A stretch of 64,000 nucleotides of DNA from Nymphaea colorata (taxonomy: Eukaryota > Streptophyta > Magnoliopsida > Nymphaeales > Nymphaeaceae), in contig NC_045138.2 of the NCBI RefSeq assembly GCF_008831285.2, forward strand, positions 14,210,571 through 14,274,570, in the 5' to 3' direction. This document shows positions 12,301 to 25,455 of the stretch, in pieces. The translations under genes were made by a program, and so were the position numbers. Under the pieces are notes generated by a model. The model was given only the letters and a program-made list of their open reading frames with translations, searched no databases and was not told where the DNA came from. Every line of letters begins with the position of its first letter. Positions within the stretch are counted from its first letter, which is position 1.

Positions 12301-15007
12301 CTTTTGGGGTTCCAGTTCCATGTCCCCTGCCCAATTCAAGCTTCCTGTTCATTTTCGTAATAGCTGTAGTTTTCTTAATAACTGTAGATGTAACATACTA
12401 TTATTTTCATTGTCTATGTCCAACCTCTCATTCACTACTTTTATGTATTACAATGTTAAAATCAAGATATTCGACTCGACTAGGGAATTTTCAAACTAAT
12501 TCCAACGTAACGCTGGACTTCTCAACGATTTGAAATTACCGTCTACTTTTCAACAAATTTATCCCGCCTCCCTATTTCCCAAGGAAACGGCTCGATCCAC
12601 GTGAATTTTTTTCTCCTCTACCTTCTACCCTCTCAAATTTTTGATCAAGAAATCAATCTCTCTCTCTCTTTCTGCCATGCACATGCTCATGCTCATGCTA
12701 CGTCCCTAAGGCCCTCATGGTTTTGCTTCTTGTTTCTGAAGGTACATTATTGCGGCAGCAGGCAGAGAGCCTCGGTGTGGGCATAAACTACGGGCAGATC
12801 GCCAACAACCTACCGTCTCCGTCACGCGTCGCCGTGCTCCTCCGCTCTCTTGATGTCCGCAAGGTGAAGCTTTACGATGCGGACCCCAACGTTCTGCGGG
12901 CCTTTGCCGGCACCAACGTGGAGTTCGTCGTGGGCATCGGCAACGAGAATGTCGCCAGGATGACCAATCCTTCCCTCGCGCTCAACTGGGTGCAGCTCAA
13001 CGTTCACCCTTACCTCCCGGCAACCCTCATCTCTTGCATCACCGTTGGCAATGAGGTTTTCTCCGGCAATGACACCACCCTCATGGCCAACCTCGTCCCT
13101 GCCATGCAGAACATCCACTCCGCTCTAACCACCCTCGGCCTCAGTGACCAGGTGATGGTCACCACCGCCCACTCACTCACTGTCCTTTCCAACTCCTACC
13201 CGCCTTCCTCCGGCGCCTTCCGCCAGGACCTCGTCGGATACATCCAACCCCTGCTGAACTTCCATGCCCAGACACAATCCCCTTTCCTCATCAACGCTTA
13301 CCCTTACTTTGCCTACAAGGGAAGCCCAGACCAGGTGTCCCTCGATTACGTCCTGTTCCAGCCCAATCAGGGGACTGTCGACCCCGTCTCAAACCTGCGT
13401 TACGATAACATGCTTTACGCCCAAATCGACGCCGTCTACACCGCGCTGGCAGCGATTGGGCGGCCGGACTTGCTGGTGAGGATTTCGGAGACCGGCTGGC
13501 CATCTAAAGGAGACCCAGATGAAGCTGGAGCGACGCCGGAGAACGCGGAGATCTACAACGGAAACCTGTTAAAGAGGATTGAGATGAAACAGGGGACGCC
13601 GTTGAAGCCCAATATTCCGCTGGACACATACGTCTTCGCCCTATTCAATGAAGACCTGAAACCAGGACCTACCTCGGAGAGGAATTATGGCCTATTCCAT
13701 CCTGATGGCACGCCCGTGTACAATATTGGACTTAACGGTGTTCTTCCTGGATACATAAGTTCATATGGGAGGAAATGCCAGGTAAATATGATCACTCAGT
13801 TATGATTGCCGTTTTTCCGTTGATTGAGAATCTTGAGATCGTCATTTTTTCTTATTCCAAAATGGTTTTTCGGGTCTTGTTTTCCACCTCTGGGCCTGAA
13901 AATGGGCTTAGATTGGTTTAACGATTGGAATTTGTGTTTGGATCAAGGAGTTCAGTGGAATTGGGAACCAAATGCACTAGTTTTCTCTGTCGTTCGCGGA
14001 CAAATAGGATGTTAGGCGAAGCTTGCCAAGTTAATACATTTTATCAAAGGTCCTTTTTTTGCCCTCTATCTGATGCGCAATACAACGTTCGACGGATCGC
14101 CGATCCCTTCGCGTCTGGTGATCGTCGTAGGTTTTATTTGTTGCCGTGAGGTTGCAAACGCTCTTTACTTTTTGTTCCTTCACTTGCCCGATAAAATATA
14201 AAAAGCTGGTGTACTTTTTTCTAATTTATACGTTGCTTTCAGTATTGGCGGTTCGAGATTGATGTCTTGAGTGTAGATGTCATTTTCTCACTTACTGTGC
14301 TCTTTTACTTTTTGCGGTTGATTCACTTTAAGTTTATTATCGGTGCTGGTTAATTTCTGATTTTTATTTTCTCCGCCTGTGATGTCATTTTCTCATCGTA
14401 CTGTACTCTTCTACTTTTTGTCGTTGATTCAGTTTAAGTTTATCGTCGGCGCTGGCAAATTTCTGATTCCTTTTTACCGGTATGACTTGTAACCAAAAGA
14501 TGGCCGTTTGTTTTGTGTTTGACTTAGATGATTTACTAGGTCAACTGGACTGGTTTCATCCCACTCTTTTTTTTTTTCTGGTTCAAACTTAAGGAAGTAG
14601 TTTATTCGCTGCTGTTAATTCGCGGTCACAGCTCTGAATCAAGGCCGAGTTTAACTTTCTCGAATACTTTACCTGTTTGATTATTGAAAAAGTTCATGTT
14701 TTGCCACTGTGCCTCGCCTTTGAAATCAATATAAGAGAATCTACATTGCCATGAAAAACCGTGTGCCGTAAAAATAGGTTTCAAGACTTCCCTGTCTTTG
14801 ATAAAGTAATGCCATCGACTGCTGGTAGGCTTTTGACTTTTTTCTTTTCTTTCATTTCAAACGCTTTTCATTAATATGGTTTATTTAAAGTTGGATCGGC
14901 TTCCAAGTTTGAAATTAGCCTGATATTAGTCATTTTTTCACTTGGACTCTCTGCAGACAAGTTGGATTTTGGGCATTCTGAGCTTCTTGCTGACGCTGAT
15001 AATGTGA
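9345..15007 (+). CDS. GPI-anchored glucan endo-1,3-beta-glucosidase (GH17)
   Basis: This enzyme hydrolyses beta-1,3-glucan (callose) at the cell surface or plasmodesmata. Exons: 9345-9449, 12762-13781 and 14957-15007; both introns are phase 0 and the product is 391 aa. Exon 1 encodes a signal peptide with core CVVLLGALSPLPLSLSLS. Exon 2 begins AESLGVGINYGQ, the usual mature GH17 start, and holds the acid/base Glu in VGNEV (about E133) and the nucleophile in ISETGWPS (about E278). The last exon adds SWILGILSFLLTLIM, a hydrophobic tail after polar residues as in GPI-anchor signals. No X8/CBM43 module is present. It resembles the Arabidopsis At1g32860/At2g27500/At5g42100 group. If intron 2 is retained the frame ends VNMITQL at 13805, without the anchor. 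Signal, catalytic motifs and tail are seen; the exact exon 1 donor is inferred. Confidence 0.88.
9450..12761 (+). other. Large first intron of the GH17 gene
   Basis: The donor is CACTT|GTGAGT and the acceptor GCAGCAG|GCAGAG. The 3.3-kb intron is AT-rich and holds no recognised gene. A 163-codon open frame at 12008-12499 has intron-like composition and no family resemblance. A pyrimidine tract (TCTCTCTCTTTCTG) lies about 90 bp before the acceptor. An alternative acceptor at 12740 would add a few residues before AESLG. Confidence 0.6.
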
Positions 15008-18000
15008 GCAGAAGTACTAGTTACTAGCGGTAGCTTATAAGGAATTAACTCAAGACTGCAAAGCTTCTGAAAGCTCTATGGACAATTCCCATTCATTGCT
15101 CCCACATCCCTGTGCAAGAGATCTCTGCTGGTGAGTGTAACTCCTATTTTCCAGTCAATCATGGTTTTCAGAAGTTCTATTCTTTGGCACATTCTGCCCC
15201 TGCATGCCCACATATTCGGCTTAAAGTTGACGGTGAGATGGAAGTTGGTGGAACCCCAGCAAGTTGGCCCCATTTCAGCCTCCCTTCTCTGGTCTAGAAA
15301 GGAAAGCGTTCTTGGGGATATGTTAGATGCCATAGGGAATTTCTGTCAGAACCAAATGAACTCACACCATTAAAATAGCCGCTGAACAAGATTAGATTCT
15401 GCGGAAATTTATTAACTTTTCTCTGCGCGGTCTGTGACGTTCCATCTGGTCCATGTGTTTTTAACTGGTATGACTAGTGGACAACAGCAAGAGGCACCCT
15501 ATGGCCCATGCAAAAAAATGTGGTGCACATTTGGAATCTGGACCCCATTTGCTCTCTTTGTCCGAATGGGATCTTAGCTCAATCGGGAGCGTCGTTCCAA
15601 GCACGAGACAAAAGGTGGGGCGTCGCCAAGGATGTCGCCATTTTGAAGATGATGACCGACGTCTCACCAGAAAGGTAGCTGTAACAAAAAACGAAAATGA
15701 ACTAGGCTCTGTCTCTCCCTCTCAGTGATATGTTGATCATGGTGGTCATGTGGTGCAGATCTGAAGTAATAGACGGCTGAGACGCATAGATTAATCTATA
15801 ACTACCGAAAAGTCATCTTTTACTTGGTTTATTTACCTTGTTCTTACCCAGAAGAAAAGAGAAGGGAAAAAGAGGGTAAGAGAAGGTATGAGCTTGTCTT
15901 GCAACCCATGCAGCTCAGGCTTAGGCCTAGGCCTGAATATCATTATAGACCCCAAGCTAGTTTGTTGAGATTCTTTTCTTGTTAAAACCTAAAACTGGTT
16001 CTGCTTTATTCACGTGCATGACGACATCATCCCAGACAAACTCATGGTCTCCCCCGCGGCTCCTGCCCCTGTTTCTCAACCTATTCTATTCATAAAAGGA
16101 GGTGCTAACTGCTGCTGTCTCATCCCACTATTAACTACCGGCTTTACCTTCGCTTTTAGCTCTCCTCGGTGGCTTATGTATTTTACGTTTAAAATATTAG
16201 AAACTACCATGATTCTGGAAGGGCATAGAATAGAGCCTTGGATGCCCGCTCGTATAAATATTATGCTTTTAATGTATAGATTATTGTTTAGTAACGTAAT
16301 GGATCTCTCAGAATGAAAGATTGTTTTATCAATACCACATGGATTATTCACCGGTTTTCATGTTTATGGATTACCGGGATCACTTTTTGACCATCTCCAT
16401 GTTGACAAAATGTGAATAGCATGCCACTTGAATTTATATAAGGTGGAGCGCGGCTTATGTATAGATCTCTTTGAAATCCTTGCACACAAACGCGAGTTGA
16501 GTTTTAGTTTTGCTGCTAGAAGTTACTGATCTCCTGCCTATATTCCGTGCAGGTCGAAAAGTGGCGAGAAGGGAGGAAAGATGGGTTCGATCGTGAAGGC
16601 CTGGCAGAGGGAACCTCTGAGGACGGCGGTTTAGGTGGGGCCGGTTATGTTTTTCTAAAAGGATGCTGCTCTTTGGGAAAAACCACACGGCATGGCGCTG
16701 GTTGCCTGCAAAACCCATTCACATCCCAAGTCGAGGGAAAGAAAAAAGAAGAAAAAAGCAAAGTACTCCGATCTCTGACACAAACGTAGGCACTCAACCG
16801 CCTGCTTTAATGGTCTTCTATGGGGCCGCACCCCTATGGGAAAACGCAACCTTTTCGGCTCTTTCCTCTACGGAGGCAGGCAGTGCACCGGCCTGCCGAT
16901 AGAAAAATAGGCTATTACTAGATTTTCCTTTGCTGAGCTGACCTGGATGTCGGCCGGAATTCTTGCAGTCACATGATGCCAATAGTCTGTAGGAACAGTT
17001 TGTATTAATTGTTGTTTGATTCTTTACGAAACGGCTGTGCCATTCACATGCACCTCCATTATTTAATTCCATTGATCATTTTGCTCTCAGCTCACTTTAC
17101 CTGTCCTATAACTCCAGTCTCCGGCTGCACGTGAAATGCATATTTTAGGCGCAGAAGCTCTGGCTAAGATGATCTCATCGCCTGACCCAACTGCTTGCGT
17201 TTTTTTTTCTTTTCTGTACACCACTTTAAAGCTGAGCGGTTACCAGCTCAATCCCACTGCAGTTGGATCCACGACCTCCCCATTAATGAAAAAGCGACAT
17301 GAGAGAGAGATAGATGGTTGGCCTTCCCTTTTCTCTTCCACTGTGGACGTTTTCTGGATATGGGGAATGATGTGCCCAGCATACAGGATTTCCTTTTATG
17401 TGCCAATCAGAAAAAAAAAAAAAAAAAAAAAACATTAAGAGGAGGTGAGATATGCGTGTATCTCATAAAGCGATTTCTTTTGCCTTTCTGCTTTGGGCAT
17501 TTTTCTCAGATAAGATAAGATGTCGCTGGAATAATACACGAAAGAGATTTTTTACGTGGCTATGGTTTCAACACTAGCGGTTTTCTTCAAAATTGAGATA
17601 GGTTTATGGAACAGTGACAAATTATTGTCCCTGCTAAATGACCCCTTCAATGAAGTTGTAATGAATTGGTTAACATACAAGCTGCTTAAATGGGTAAGGC
17701 TGGGCATTATGCCGGGCCGGGCTGGCCAGAGTCTAGACAAAGCCGGGTTTGGGCAAGCCTGAAGATCTTGTTGGCTGCTCAAGCTCGGCTACTTAGTTAT
17801 CCATTGGGGCTCGATTGTCATTTTCATACTTGTTGGGTATCCAGTTTGATGTCTACCCTTATATAAAACTCTTAATCCCTTATTTAAAACTCTTAATATT
17901 TTCTTTTCTAATATCTTAAAAGCCTTTGGCATACATCAAACGTTTCTAAGGAGCGCTTAACAAAGTGCCAATACTTTTTCAAAGAAGCCAATGATAACAC

Positions 18001-18049
18001 ATCAATTAGTTTCTAAGGGAGTCAACTGCGGGCATAATTGTGAGAAAAA
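15008..18049. other. GH17 3' region and intergenic DNA
   Basis: The first few hundred bases are probably the GH17 3'-UTR. Open frames at 15477-15728, 16014-16316 and 16547-16789 were read on both strands and match nothing I know. An A22 tract lies at 17411-17432. A GC-richer patch at 16550-16900 contains a short ATG frame (MGSIVKAWQREPLRTAV, then stop) after a good acceptor, which may be a decayed exon. Confidence 0.5.
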
Positions 18050-18074
18050 TTATATATATATATATATATATATA
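18050..18074. repeat. (TA)12 microsatellite
   Basis: An uninterrupted TA dinucleotide run of about 25 bases in noncoding DNA. Confidence 0.95.
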
Positions 18075-21000
18075 CGGAATCGCCAAGATCCGACGGTCCA
18101 ATTGCTGGAAAAGTCACCGGGAACAGAAGCCGGTCGGCGGTAAAGCCTGACAGGACCTGCGTTGTCTTCTTCCGCCCGATTCTCCCTCAATAGAACTCTG
18201 TTTGCCACGATTCAAAGCTCGGATGAAAGCTAACACGATGAGGATGAGAAGGGGATAGAAATCCCCAAAAGTTACAGGCGAGAGAACAAAAAAAAGTGGA
18301 GATGTGAGGTCCAAGTATATATATCGGGGCTTGTCTTACCTCCATTACCCAACTTGAGCCAGCTCGGCCGGATGAGTTTCTTTTACTACGTAGGCTTGAA
18401 GGTGAAACCGTAAGCCAAGCCTGACTCATCATGAGCCGTGTAGGATGCCCACACTTAAGAATGGGGCCATAAGGGGAGCCCCATACCAACCATGACAGTG
18501 CAAATCCAGTTTGTTTCATCCCGTGAGAACGTGAACACTTGAATGGTGGCGCCACCTGTGACAAGCAGACCCTAGTTTGTTCAAGTCTGAACAAGAGCTG
18601 CCGCAGTTTACAGACAGGGTGGAAACAGCTACCCTTTACCATTTATGACTGCACGAAGTTAGTGTGATATGTTTCAGTCAGGGAATGTGGCCACTGTCCG
18701 GTCAGGCCGGGAATGTTGAGCCAAGATAGGGCAGTTGCCGGCAATCAGCAAATTGATTTATGCAGAAAATCTTTCACTTCAAGGCATCGCTAGAACAGAT
18801 TACTGGGGATTGAAATGCAGATGAGCTAGTTTTTATTGTGAATCGGCGTGGATTGAGTATGGCTTCCTGCTGGCTAATTATATGTTCTGCTACATATCAA
18901 AACCTAGAACATGGGGAAAATATTGGCACTTGGCCGTTAGTATCGCATTACCATGTAGGTACTCAGCACAGATACAAACAGCAACAGGCCAACACCAAAA
19001 CTTAACAGAATGCTTGTTTTCGTTTTAAAAACGAGGCGAAAGATTTTTCCCTCTAAAAAAAAGGAAAAAATTTTCCTTGAATTTTTACTGGGAAATGTTC
19101 TGCACTGGGCAAATTTTAGAGCTATGTAAAATTTTTTCCATCAATCAAACAACCTCCAAAAGATACAAAAAAGCTAACCGTAGCTTGTTCAAGGGTCGGT
19201 ATATTATGTCAATACTCACCCATAAATTAAACGCTCACCAAAATAAATAAATGACGGATTAGGAAAAGGAATAGTTTGTACTAGAGAACCAAGTGAGGCA
19301 GGCGTTATTTTCGAAAATAATGACCAATTGCAGATGGCATTTCATTCCGTAGAAAGATAATATGTTACATTCTCAGGATTCCAGATATCCCAAATAAATC
19401 ATGACAATTGAATCGATTAAGCAACAACCATTTCCAATTGAGATAAAATGATGCCCGCAGAAGAAGTCACGTATTATAGCTGGCATCCACTGTTGCTGCA
19501 GAAAGGAGCTTCTTGGAAGAAGAATGAAAAGGAATATTGTCTAAATAGCTCGAAATGCAAGGAGACCTGCAGTTTTTGCAGAGAACTTTTTAGGAAATAG
19601 AGAAAGAATAAGCCCACCACGATCAATATATAATTTCAGCCTTTGATTCGGTAAAGATTTCTGTCCAAAGCAGTCTGTGTGTTAACGTTCTTCAATTTAT
19701 GAGCAACGTATTTCATAAGCTTCAATCATTAACACAGGATCAGCTAATCACATGAAAGCTATTATTCTTGCAGGAGCAAACTACTCCCTTTTACATTTTC
19801 AGATTAATCATACTTGAACGTTCAAGTGTTCAACAAGCACCAATCACAAAGATAGACCAGCTAGATGTCTTAGAAAAGGTGATTTTGTTCAAGTTGGTAC
19901 CATAATAAGCCGGTCAAATCTGATCACCGTTATTAACAAGATGGCTGGTTTACAATGGCATTAAGGGTAGACACTGACTATAGACTTCCTCCAATTGGTA
20001 GAACCTGCACCTCTTTTGATTCCTACAGCCTTACTACTAGAGCAATCAAAATATTAGAAGCTGATGAAAAATCTTATTCGGAGGTCCCTTGTAAGTTGGA
20101 AGTCAGTAACCCTAGTCAATGGATGAAGACAAATGTCACTCAGATAATCGACTCTGGAAGATCCTCGTTGTAGGCCTTACCATTGACAGCCGGTGTCACA
20201 GACATCAACTAAGAGAACTAGTGTCAATTAATGTGAAGCCATTATTGCTACTTTTGGCTCATCAGTCAGAGTTACTAGCATTCCTGTACACATTTTACTT
20301 TAAACAAGCCTGCGCCACCAACCATGTTTGTTGGGCGCTTCATAACCTCAGACCCTAACCAGTCATAGCTGGTGACAACGTCTTGTCTTGTCTCCTGTAC
20401 ATCTAAATGTACAGCTACATTCAAACCATACTAGAGAAAGCATACTAGAGAACTTGTTAGCTCTTTACCGACTACAACGTGACTTTTCCAGTGATGCATA
20501 TGACCTGAAGCATTTATTGGCAAGCAGTGCTCAAATAACAAGAAAACAGCTAGAACAGAAACATATGATGAAGGTAATGCTACAGATGCAAATCTAAAAT
20601 GAGTTGGAGGTAATCAAATATACCAGTTCAATAAACATTAACATGGCAATACCACAAACTATATAACTCATAAGACAAGCTTTTCCTACTGATTATGCAT
20701 ATGATCATCAGAACTTGGCTGCCAACTCCCAAGACGACTGCTACATCCATATCCGGTAGCTTCATTTACACCTTAAAACAAGACGAACTAGTTTTTCTTG
20801 TTAACAATTAAAAAGTTCAACATTATTTTCATGTTCGAAAGCAATCAGACACTCGTCGCTTTGTGCAAGAGTGCACAAAGGTTTAACAGGCATCTGTAGA
20901 GTTTCCTGTAATCTTTCTCAAGAATGATGATGATGTAGGTCAGAATTAAAGATCAGCACCAGTAAAGCTTGCTTTATGGCCATGGAAGTAGCCATAAGCG

Positions 21001-21173
21001 TTCAACATATACAAAGCTCTTTACTGGTTATGATTTTTCTTAACAGTTATCACAAAGTCAGAAGCAGCAGTTAATTAACAATGCCACCTCGCTACCAGCA
21101 TCATTTCAAAGGACAAAGTGCTTTCTGGAATGAGAATGGTTTCAGGAGAACCTATAGAAACAAGTCAACAGCA
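18075..21173. other. Intergenic, nothing recognised
   Basis: AT-rich DNA downstream of the minus-strand SNARE-like gene. A 151-codon minus-strand frame at 18187-18642 lacks domain features. A 72-codon plus frame at 19955-20173 is protein-like but has no start context, splice partners or family match. Confidence 0.55.
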
Positions 21174-21835
21174 AAAGACTCCCGCAAGGATAAAACAAGC
21201 AATCAATTCATTTAATCTTGAAATCATATTTGACCAAATATAAACTAATATATCCCTGTGTAAGAAGTGCAAAGAGAAATACAAAATATAATATTCATTA
21301 GACAGCATCCAACCAATCATTGACAGGCTTTATTATTCCAACACCAGCCATGTTCAATGAACTTGCAGGTTTAACATGACTCCAAACGTTTCAACTTAAG
21401 CATCAAGCAAACTCGTTGGTCTAAAATTATTAGCTTTTTCCTTCAGAAAACATTTCACAGTAACAAGTGTAATATAGTGATAAGAAATTCATTCCTGTGA
21501 GCAGAAGACTCCCGCAAGGATAAAACAAGCAATCAATTCATTTAATCTTGAAATCATATTTGACCAAATATAAACTAATATATCCCTGTGTAAGAAGTGC
21601 AAAGAGAAATACAAAATATAATATTCATTAGACAGCATCCAACCAATCATTGACAGGCTTTATTATTCCAACACGAGCCATGTTCAATGAACTTGCAGGA
21701 TTAACATGACTCCAAAAGTTTCAACTTAAGCATCAAGCAAACTCCTTGGTCTAAAATTATTAGCCTTTTTCCTTCAGAAAACATTTCACAGTAACAAGTG
21801 TAATATAGTGATAAGAAATTCATTCCTGTGAGCAG
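21174..21835. repeat. 331-bp tandem duplication (two copies)
   Basis: Copy 1 (about 21174-21504) and copy 2 (about 21505-21835) start at AAGACTCCCGCAAGG and end at CCTGTGAGCAG. I counted about five differences over 331 bp (for example ACACCAGCC versus ACACGAGCC, and one extra C in TTAGCCTTTTT), so they are roughly 98.5% identical and recent. The pair lies 228 bp beyond the proposed stop codon of the SNARE-like gene, so it may fall in that gene's 3'-UTR or terminator. Confidence 0.93.
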
Positions 21836-22062
21836 TCAGATGTTAACCTTTTTGTTAACAAGATAATCTGTCCCGGCCTAAAAATTATTTGACAGAGAAA
21901 CTACAAAATTTGTGTAACACCTTTAAATGCATTGGATAACCTCTAAATGTATGATCATTTTTTTGCAGTAGCTTATCGGTGCTCACCTCAATTCAAGAAA
22001 AAAGGCATTGGATATATTACCAGTCCTTTTGGAATGGCATCACTAATAAATGGTTTCATTTA

Positions 22063-25000
22063 TTAAACATTGGATAAATTGGTGATTAAACCAGATCGTT
22101 TGCCGTCATCTGTTTCTGACCTGTTCATAGAATAGGCCCAAGATATTTTGGTCTTTATGTTTAACCAAACAGTCAGCCATGTCTTGCTAAACACAAAATG
22201 AACTATATAAAAAGAATAAATAAATAAATAGAGAAAAAATGTATTAAGCAGCAATTCCTAATATAAGCAACTAATTATTCTGAATGATGCATACCTATAA
22301 CTCCAAGTGTGATGAATACCATTGGTGTTACACGTACAGGAAATTGTTTGTATCGAAGAAAGTTATGAATCCTCTGAAATTTCCTTTGGAGAGAGCCAGT
22401 CCATATTCGTGGCAGCATGACACTTATCAGGCCCTGCACATGATGTATTTTGACCAAAACAAAATTAGGACGCCAATCACAGTGATGCACATTAGGATTG
22501 GAAGACAAACAACGAAAGTTCTACCAATGGTTCAAATGCAAATATAGCACCAATCCCAGAGAACAAACCTAGGATAACTAAGTATGTTAAAGTTCTCAGA
22601 AATCCAAACAAATCTGGATTTTCATCCAATATTGTTTGTTCAAGAATGGGTCGATCTAGTTTTGAACTGATATCTCCACCTGACTCATTTACATTATATC
22701 CATGCCACCAACTAGAACAGTAAAACCTCTAAGCCCAACTTGAAAGAAAAAAGTTCACAAGATTAAATAAGAAATGAATTGTGTTATAAAACAGCAAGTC
22801 CTTCAATAGTGTCAAAGTGCCTTTCTCAAGCAACCTAAATTGGTGTTTGTTTTGAAAAACAAAGTGCTACCACAGACTGTCCAGGTTGAAGATCAAAATG
22901 CTCCAGACTGAGTACTTCCGTGTAGATATTTCTGTCAAGTTAGAGTGAATCATTTCCTTTAACATTGTATAATTGAGGAGCTTCATAGAGGTGAGACGTA
23001 TCAAATTACCTAGCATCAAGAGTGGGAACCTGAATGGCAAATGACCAACTCAGATGTTAAAAGCATCCCCTATTATGTTTCTTGAGCTCATGCCCTGTGC
23101 CACAAGCATTTTTCTTGAATCATTCTCAGTACACCTCTAGTATTTCTAAGCCTTTAAGAAAGCATTGCTGGATTCAGGACATCAACATTTTTAAGAAACG
23201 AAGGATACACACAATCATTTAGTATTCTACTTTGTAGATACCTATAAAGCTCCTATAATGACTCATTAGTCAATTTTCAGAAAATCTGCCTGAGCATGCA
23301 TGTTTCAGTTACGTGTTATTTGTGCTTCTTGCTGGGTCATGTGCAACACTTTTTTTCATTCCATCTAACAGCAAATGCCATGTCATGACTTCTAAAAATG
23401 TCTTGCCAACTAAAAAGACACTTGCCGTCATTTAATGAAACAAAAGTAGCTTGCTTTCATCATCATCCAACTAACACAATGTACATTGGTTTTCCTCTTT
23501 AAACAAACATCATCTTCCAATAATGAAGAAGAAACCACATAGTCATCCAGAAAATGTGCATAGTCAATAGATAATGCACGACTTCCATTGAATATGACAA
23601 GATCCAGTCATTTTTCCTTTACATGCATGAAATTTTCCCTTCATCATTTACAACTTTTTTCTCAAGCTGCTAAAAGTTTACCATGTTAATCCAAATAATT
23701 GTGTAAGCAACTACAAATCACAAATTCAACTAATAATACCATCAATTGGTTTTATAAATTCTGGAACAATTATTATGTAAACAGACAAAAAGAACATGTA
23801 CTGCATATATAGTTACAATTATCTACGTTTTCAATGTGCCTACAATGTAGCAGCAGGTGGATTGCCAGTTGGTGTGTATTATTTGATGAGAATACAATAT
23901 GGTATGGACCAACCAGAGTGCGGTAAAAGTGACCTGCTCATTGAAAATGCCAGTAGCTGAAGATGATGGAATTTGTGCAACATCCAATACATAGTCATGA
24001 CTCGTCTCACCATCTTTCCTTCGTTTAATGAAACTCCTAGACATCTTAGCTCCATTTGTTGGATTCAAGTAGCTTAGGAGACCCCGAAGATCCACCCTGC
24101 TTCGGAATGATTTCAACCTGTTCTTAGTACTACCAGTTCCTTCCATGTCCCATGTCCTGGAATCTGTATAAATACCATGGTTTGTACCCTGGAAGAAACC
24201 ATTCACCTGCTCATTACTCTTTTGCTCTCCATTACAATTCATTTCTGAAGAAGCCTGAGACGCTGCAACCTGGTTCTGGTCCAAATAATTAAGATGTGGG
24301 GCACTCTTAGACTGAATCCCGTAGTCTGAATGCCTAAGAAACTTGGTATCATGGCAGATGTTCTCTTCATAGTTATGTGTCTCATCGACTTTCAGCTCAA
24401 TTATTTCATCACTTCCATCATCCAAACCAGAGGCAGTGGGCTCATATGGGGATGCTCTAAGGTTACTTCTATCTGTATCATAACTCACAGATTCTGATGA
24501 ATCACCACCGCACAGGAATAGAGCCAGCTGGTCCCTATCTTGTTCATTCAAGTTGACCCACTGATTGTCACCGTTGCCATTTTGGATGGATGATTGCCGC
24601 AGGTTTTGCTCCATAAGAGTTATTTGCTCACGAATTGCTTTGATAAACTGGCTATGTCTGGATACAGAATCTGTATTGAGGCTTACGTTATGGAAGACAG
24701 ATGATAAACCAACGGCCCTCTCAAAGTCCTCCAACTGGACAACAAGGATATAAGTCAAAACGAGGTTCGTCATTCTTGCAGGCAAAAGCAACAAGAAGAG
24801 ATTATATTCACAACGATCACCTGCCATTTGGTCGTCCCAAGGGCAGTAAGGAGATCTCTCCGGTGAAATTCTATCGAATTGAGCAGTTTTTGGTCAGCAG
24901 GTTCATCCCCAAGAAGGCTTTGCTCATGTAGAAGAGTTCTAAAAGCAGACTCCATCCTGAGAATGCATAAGACTGGCCTCAGAATTTTGCTTTTGGTTGC

Positions 25001-25455
25001 TCTTTCAATTACATATACCAATGAAGCTGATCAATTATACCTTTATAGATTAAAAAAGAAAAAAAAGCATAAACACAGACGCGCACACATATATAGGGCT
25101 TCCTAGAAGACACCGACTGCCAACCCGGGGGCTCGGATATAACTGTTCATATGAATTTATGACCAGCAAACCGGCAATCTAAATTTCGTTTCTGGGCAGA
25201 AGATCAATGACAGAATAAATTCACCCCCAACAAGCATCTTTAAAGGGGAAAAATAATGCATCTAAGAGAAACCCTAGAAATCAACCAAGAAAAAGCCTCA
25301 ATCCCTAGAAACCATCAAACACCAAAATATCCCATCTTCACCAAAGGAAATAGAAAAAGAGAGCGACGAAGCGCAAACCTGTCTGCCGAGTCTTGCACGA
25401 TTTCCGCGGCGGAGAACAAAGGGTCTCTCTCCCATCTCTGAAGATTACCCGCCAT
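22063..25455 (-). CDS. Syntaxin-6 N-terminal-domain SNARE-like protein
   Basis: This belongs to the plant Syntaxin/t-SNARE family with a syntaxin-6 N domain (Arabidopsis At1g27700 type), probably acting in trans-Golgi/endosomal traffic. Exons (minus): 25455-25379, 24956-24821, 24734-23934, then less certain 22728-22525, 22433-22295 and 22202-22063. All junction phases agree; the model has 498 aa. Residues 1-110 carry the family start ([45 protein letters not shown]) and form the helical N domain. The middle is a long acidic, Ser/Asn-rich linker. Exon 5 ([12 protein letters not shown], then YKQFPV) aligns with the conserved juxtamembrane end of the family, followed by hydrophobic [12 protein letters not shown]. 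Exon 4 adds another hydrophobic stretch ([19 protein letters not shown]) not known to me in this family, so it may be alternative. No canonical SNARE heptad motif was recognised. The first three exons are firm. Confidence 0.8.

Noticed and set aside
12008-12499. 163-codon frame inside GH17 intron 1
   Set aside because: Its residue composition is that of AT-rich noncoding DNA and nothing is conserved in it.
12717-12761. Upstream part of the long GH17 frame (MVLLLVSEG...) as the protein start
   Set aside because: It lacks a proper signal peptide and lies before a good acceptor; exon 1 at 9345 supplies a full signal peptide in phase.
18187-18642. 151-codon minus-strand frame
   Set aside because: No domain, start context or codon bias; likely a chance frame.
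22258-22294. A 37-nt intron giving the SNARE-like protein a short end (VIGIAA)
   Set aside because: The phase fits, but 37 nt is below the usual minimum for plant introns; the 92-nt alternative to 22202 is preferred.
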